DNA of 64,000 nt from Iodobacter fluviatilis (GTDB taxonomy: Bacteria; Pseudomonadota; Gammaproteobacteria; Burkholderiales; Chitinibacteraceae). Below, in pieces: positions 62,438-64,000 of the stretch. Position numbers and translations under genes: made by a program. The notes under the pieces are model-generated. The model was not told the origin of the DNA. It saw only the letters and a program-made list of their open reading frames with translations, and searched no databases. The stretch lies in the NCBI RefSeq assembly GCF_004194535.1, contig NZ_CP025781.1:3596001-3660000 (forward strand), given 5' to 3'. Every line of letters begins with the position of its first letter. Position 1 is the stretch's first letter.

Positions 62438-62799
62438 CAGTGTTCTGCTTTATCGGCTTCTGCGGGTTTTTCTTCGGATGCATCAAGCTTTTCTGGTTTT
62501 TTTGCCCCAGCAGTCGCAGCCGGAATGGCGGCATCCTCGGGCGGAGAAATAATGTCTATTTTTTTTTGTTGCATATACTCATTCATATCTTTCCAGCCAG
62601 CAAAAATATCTGCTTTGGGTACTCTTATATTGCGGCGATAGCAATCTTCCAGTGCTCGCCCGCTATGGCGGCAAGCGGCACCTATTGCCTTGCCGTTCGC
62701 CTGCTGTTTATTTACGACTTCCATGACTTTGTCGCAGCCACTCAGGGCAATTAATGCTGCAAAAACAATAAAGAGCTTAATTATTTGGCTTATTTGCAT
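62437..62799 (-). CDS. Small lipoprotein upstream of the Crp/Fnr pair
   Basis: 120 residues with lipobox ALSGCDK (Cys22). A mature domain with two cysteines (ACRHSGRALEDCYRRN) and an acidic/Lys-rich C-terminal tail (EKLDASEEKPAEADKAEH). No family recognised. Its stop overlaps the Crp/Fnr regulator 2 start, implying co-expression. Confidence 0.85.
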   Translation of the reverse strand: MQISQIIKLFIVFAALIALSGCDKVMEVVNKQQANGKAIGAACRHSGRALEDCYRRNIRVPKADIFAGWKDMNEYMQQKKIDIISPPEDAAIPAATAGAKKPEKLDASEEKPAEADKAEH

Positions 62800-62881
62800 G
62801 GTTGGTATGCCAACAGTATTTTCATTATTCTCAGTGTAAGTGAAAAATCAACGGTCTGTTTAAGCTTTATCTTCTAGCAAA

Positions 62882-62910
62882 ACAAAGACCGACGGTGAGT
62901 CGGTCTTTGT
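62882..62910 (-). terminator. Terminator of the Tim44-like gene
   Basis: ACAAAGACCGAC and GTCGGTCTTTGT form a 12-bp perfect stem with a 5-base loop, 22 bp after the stop. Confidence 0.88.
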
Positions 62911-62932
62911 AAGGTGCTAATGAATAGGCAAC

Positions 62933-63817
62933 TTATAGCTGTTGAATCCCCGCCACCATCCAGCGTGGATCGCCGTTGATTGGACGTACAAAGTGCCAAA
63001 TCTCTTGGAATGCCTCAGGTGCTGCATGTAATGATTCGCTGACCTTGCCGTAAAAACGTACGCTAGAAATCATGCGTCCATCTTCGGTAGCACAATCAAC
63101 CAGTTCGGCATTGAGTTCTGGGAATTCTGCCGGCTCTTCATTGCCGCTGATATCTTTGCTTAGCTCATTAAATAGCTCAGGCGTGAGGTATTTGCGCATT
63201 TCATTAACTTGCTCAGGAGAGTGCAAGGTTTGCATATGCATAAAGCTACCACGTGCTTGGCGCAAAAATGCGGCTGTTTCGGTGCCATCAGGCAAGCGCG
63301 TGATCGCTGTAGAAACTGGTGCTGCACTCGCTGCTTGATCACCCATGCGAAAAACACGATCTTGCGCAGGGTTGTTGTCTTGTTGTGGCATTGAGTTTGC
63401 CATGCCAGCAAAGGCTGGGCTGGCTGCTTCTTTACGTTTACGCATCATACGCATCGCAAAATAGCCACCAGCACCTAGTAGCAGTAGCAGGCCCCAAGGG
63501 AAGCCGCCGCCAGATGATTCAGACGTGCCTGATGCGTGATTAGAGTTTAATAAGTTACCCAGTAGGTAGCCACCCAATGCACCCGCAGCAACGCCACCAA
63601 GAATCGATCCCATGCCGCTACGCTGCGGTTGTGGGGCCGCTGGCTGTTGTGCTGGAGCGACATTGCGTTGCGGAGGAGGCGCAGCCGGACGTGTGGTTTG
63701 ACTACGCTGCATGCCACTGGAGCGGCTACCGCCTACTCGTTTTGCTTCGGCAATGCCGCTAGCAAATAAAGACGCAGTGAGTAGGGTAACCATAAAAGTA
63801 CGACTAAATTGGCTCAT
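62933..63817 (-). CDS. Tim44-like domain membrane protein
   Basis: 294 residues from ATG 63817 (MSQFSRTFMVTLLTASLFAS; AAGGA upstream). A signal peptide leads to a low-complexity Pro/Gln/Arg region, a Gly-rich segment (GSILGGVAAGALGGYLLGNL) and a membrane helix (WGLLLLLGAGGYFAMRMM), then the Tim44-like C-terminal domain ending IWHFVRPINGDPRWMVAGIQ. The family is widespread in betaproteobacteria; role not established. Confidence 0.9.
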   Translation of the reverse strand: MSQFSRTFMVTLLTASLFASGIAEAKRVGGSRSSGMQRSQTTRPAAPPPQRNVAPAQQPAAPQPQRSGMGSILGGVAAGALGGYLLGNLLNSNHASGTSESSGGGFPWGLLLLLGAGGYFAMRMMRKRKEAASPAFAGMANSMPQQDNNPAQDRVFRMGDQAASAAPVSTAITRLPDGTETAAFLRQARGSFMHMQTLHSPEQVNEMRKYLTPELFNELSKDISGNEEPAEFPELNAELVDCATEDGRMISSVRFYGKVSESLHAAPEAFQEIWHFVRPINGDPRWMVAGIQQL

Positions 63818-64000
63818 GCCAAGTCCTTCAGTGAAAGATTCATTGCTATTAGTGAGGGTGGAGGCAAACAAGTTCAAGTCTTTTGCAAAAAAAATGCAAA
63901 ATGACTTGATTAAGGGCCGCAGTATTGGGCAAGTTTTAAAAATATTGCAAGAGTCTGGGGGCGCTGTTTGATCACTTGTTTGAGATGTACTTGATGTTGT
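63818..64000. other. Right edge: intergenic sequence
   Basis: 183 bp upstream of the Tim44-like gene. No credible coding sequence reaches the window edge on either strand. Confidence 0.5.

Overview
The window looks like a chromosomal segment of a Gram-negative betaproteobacterium, most likely Neisseriales/Chitinibacteraceae (Iodobacter-like). This is an inference from protein style (T6SS set, SerS, LuxS, CreA, DUF482 protein, paired Crp/Fnr regulators), not from a search. No phage, plasmid replication or CRISPR region is visible.

Layout. 1-21772 is a type VI secretion (T6SS) locus in two divergent blocks. The minus-strand block reads tssB, tssC, hcp, tssE, tssF, tssG, clpV, then a cargo zone with a clan-CD-protease-like protein, a RAYT transposase element, an unknown protein and vgrG, which runs off the left edge. 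The plus-strand block reads tssJ, tssK, tssL, tssM, tssA. 22065-25943 carries a lipoprotein, serS and a crotonase. 26727-31953 is an iron/nutrient uptake unit: a TonB-dependent receptor, then tonB-exbB-exbD-exbD. 32109-39935 holds a secreted M3 oligopeptidase and a four-gene peptide ABC transporter. 40364-46030 holds an ABC_sub_bind protein and a PhoD-type phosphatase gene broken by about 3.8 kb of foreign DNA. That insert carries a PAAR protein, a candidate papain-like effector, candidate immunity genes, two nested miniature-element families and a group II intron remnant. 46110-64000 is mostly housekeeping: cytochrome c, DUF482 protein, Gfo/Idh/MocA oxidoreductase, creA, tRNA-Ser(GGA), MscS-cNMP channel, Orn/Lys/Arg decarboxylase, [2Fe-2S] protein, Sua5, luxS, emrAB with its TetR repressor, two tandem Crp/Fnr regulators and a Tim44-like protein.

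How it fits together. The T6SS core appears complete for assembly (TssA-M plus ClpV, Hcp, VgrG). The PAAR spike is encoded about 23-30 kb away, in the phoD island. Candidate cargo is a Cys-His protein just upstream of vgrG, the clan-CD-like protein beside clpV, and the permuted NlpC/P60-like protein behind PAAR. The last is followed by a lipoprotein that would place immunity in the periplasm, which suits a peptidoglycan-directed toxin.

The segment is rich in small palindromic elements. They include a RAYT element with 23-bp inverted ends and derived mini-elements, four 168-bp CTAG-ended elements, two larger CTAG-ended elements, a 75-bp inverted hairpin repeat and a pair of about 255-bp repeats in T6SS gaps. 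All functional calls rest on reading motifs and context; none was checked by database search.
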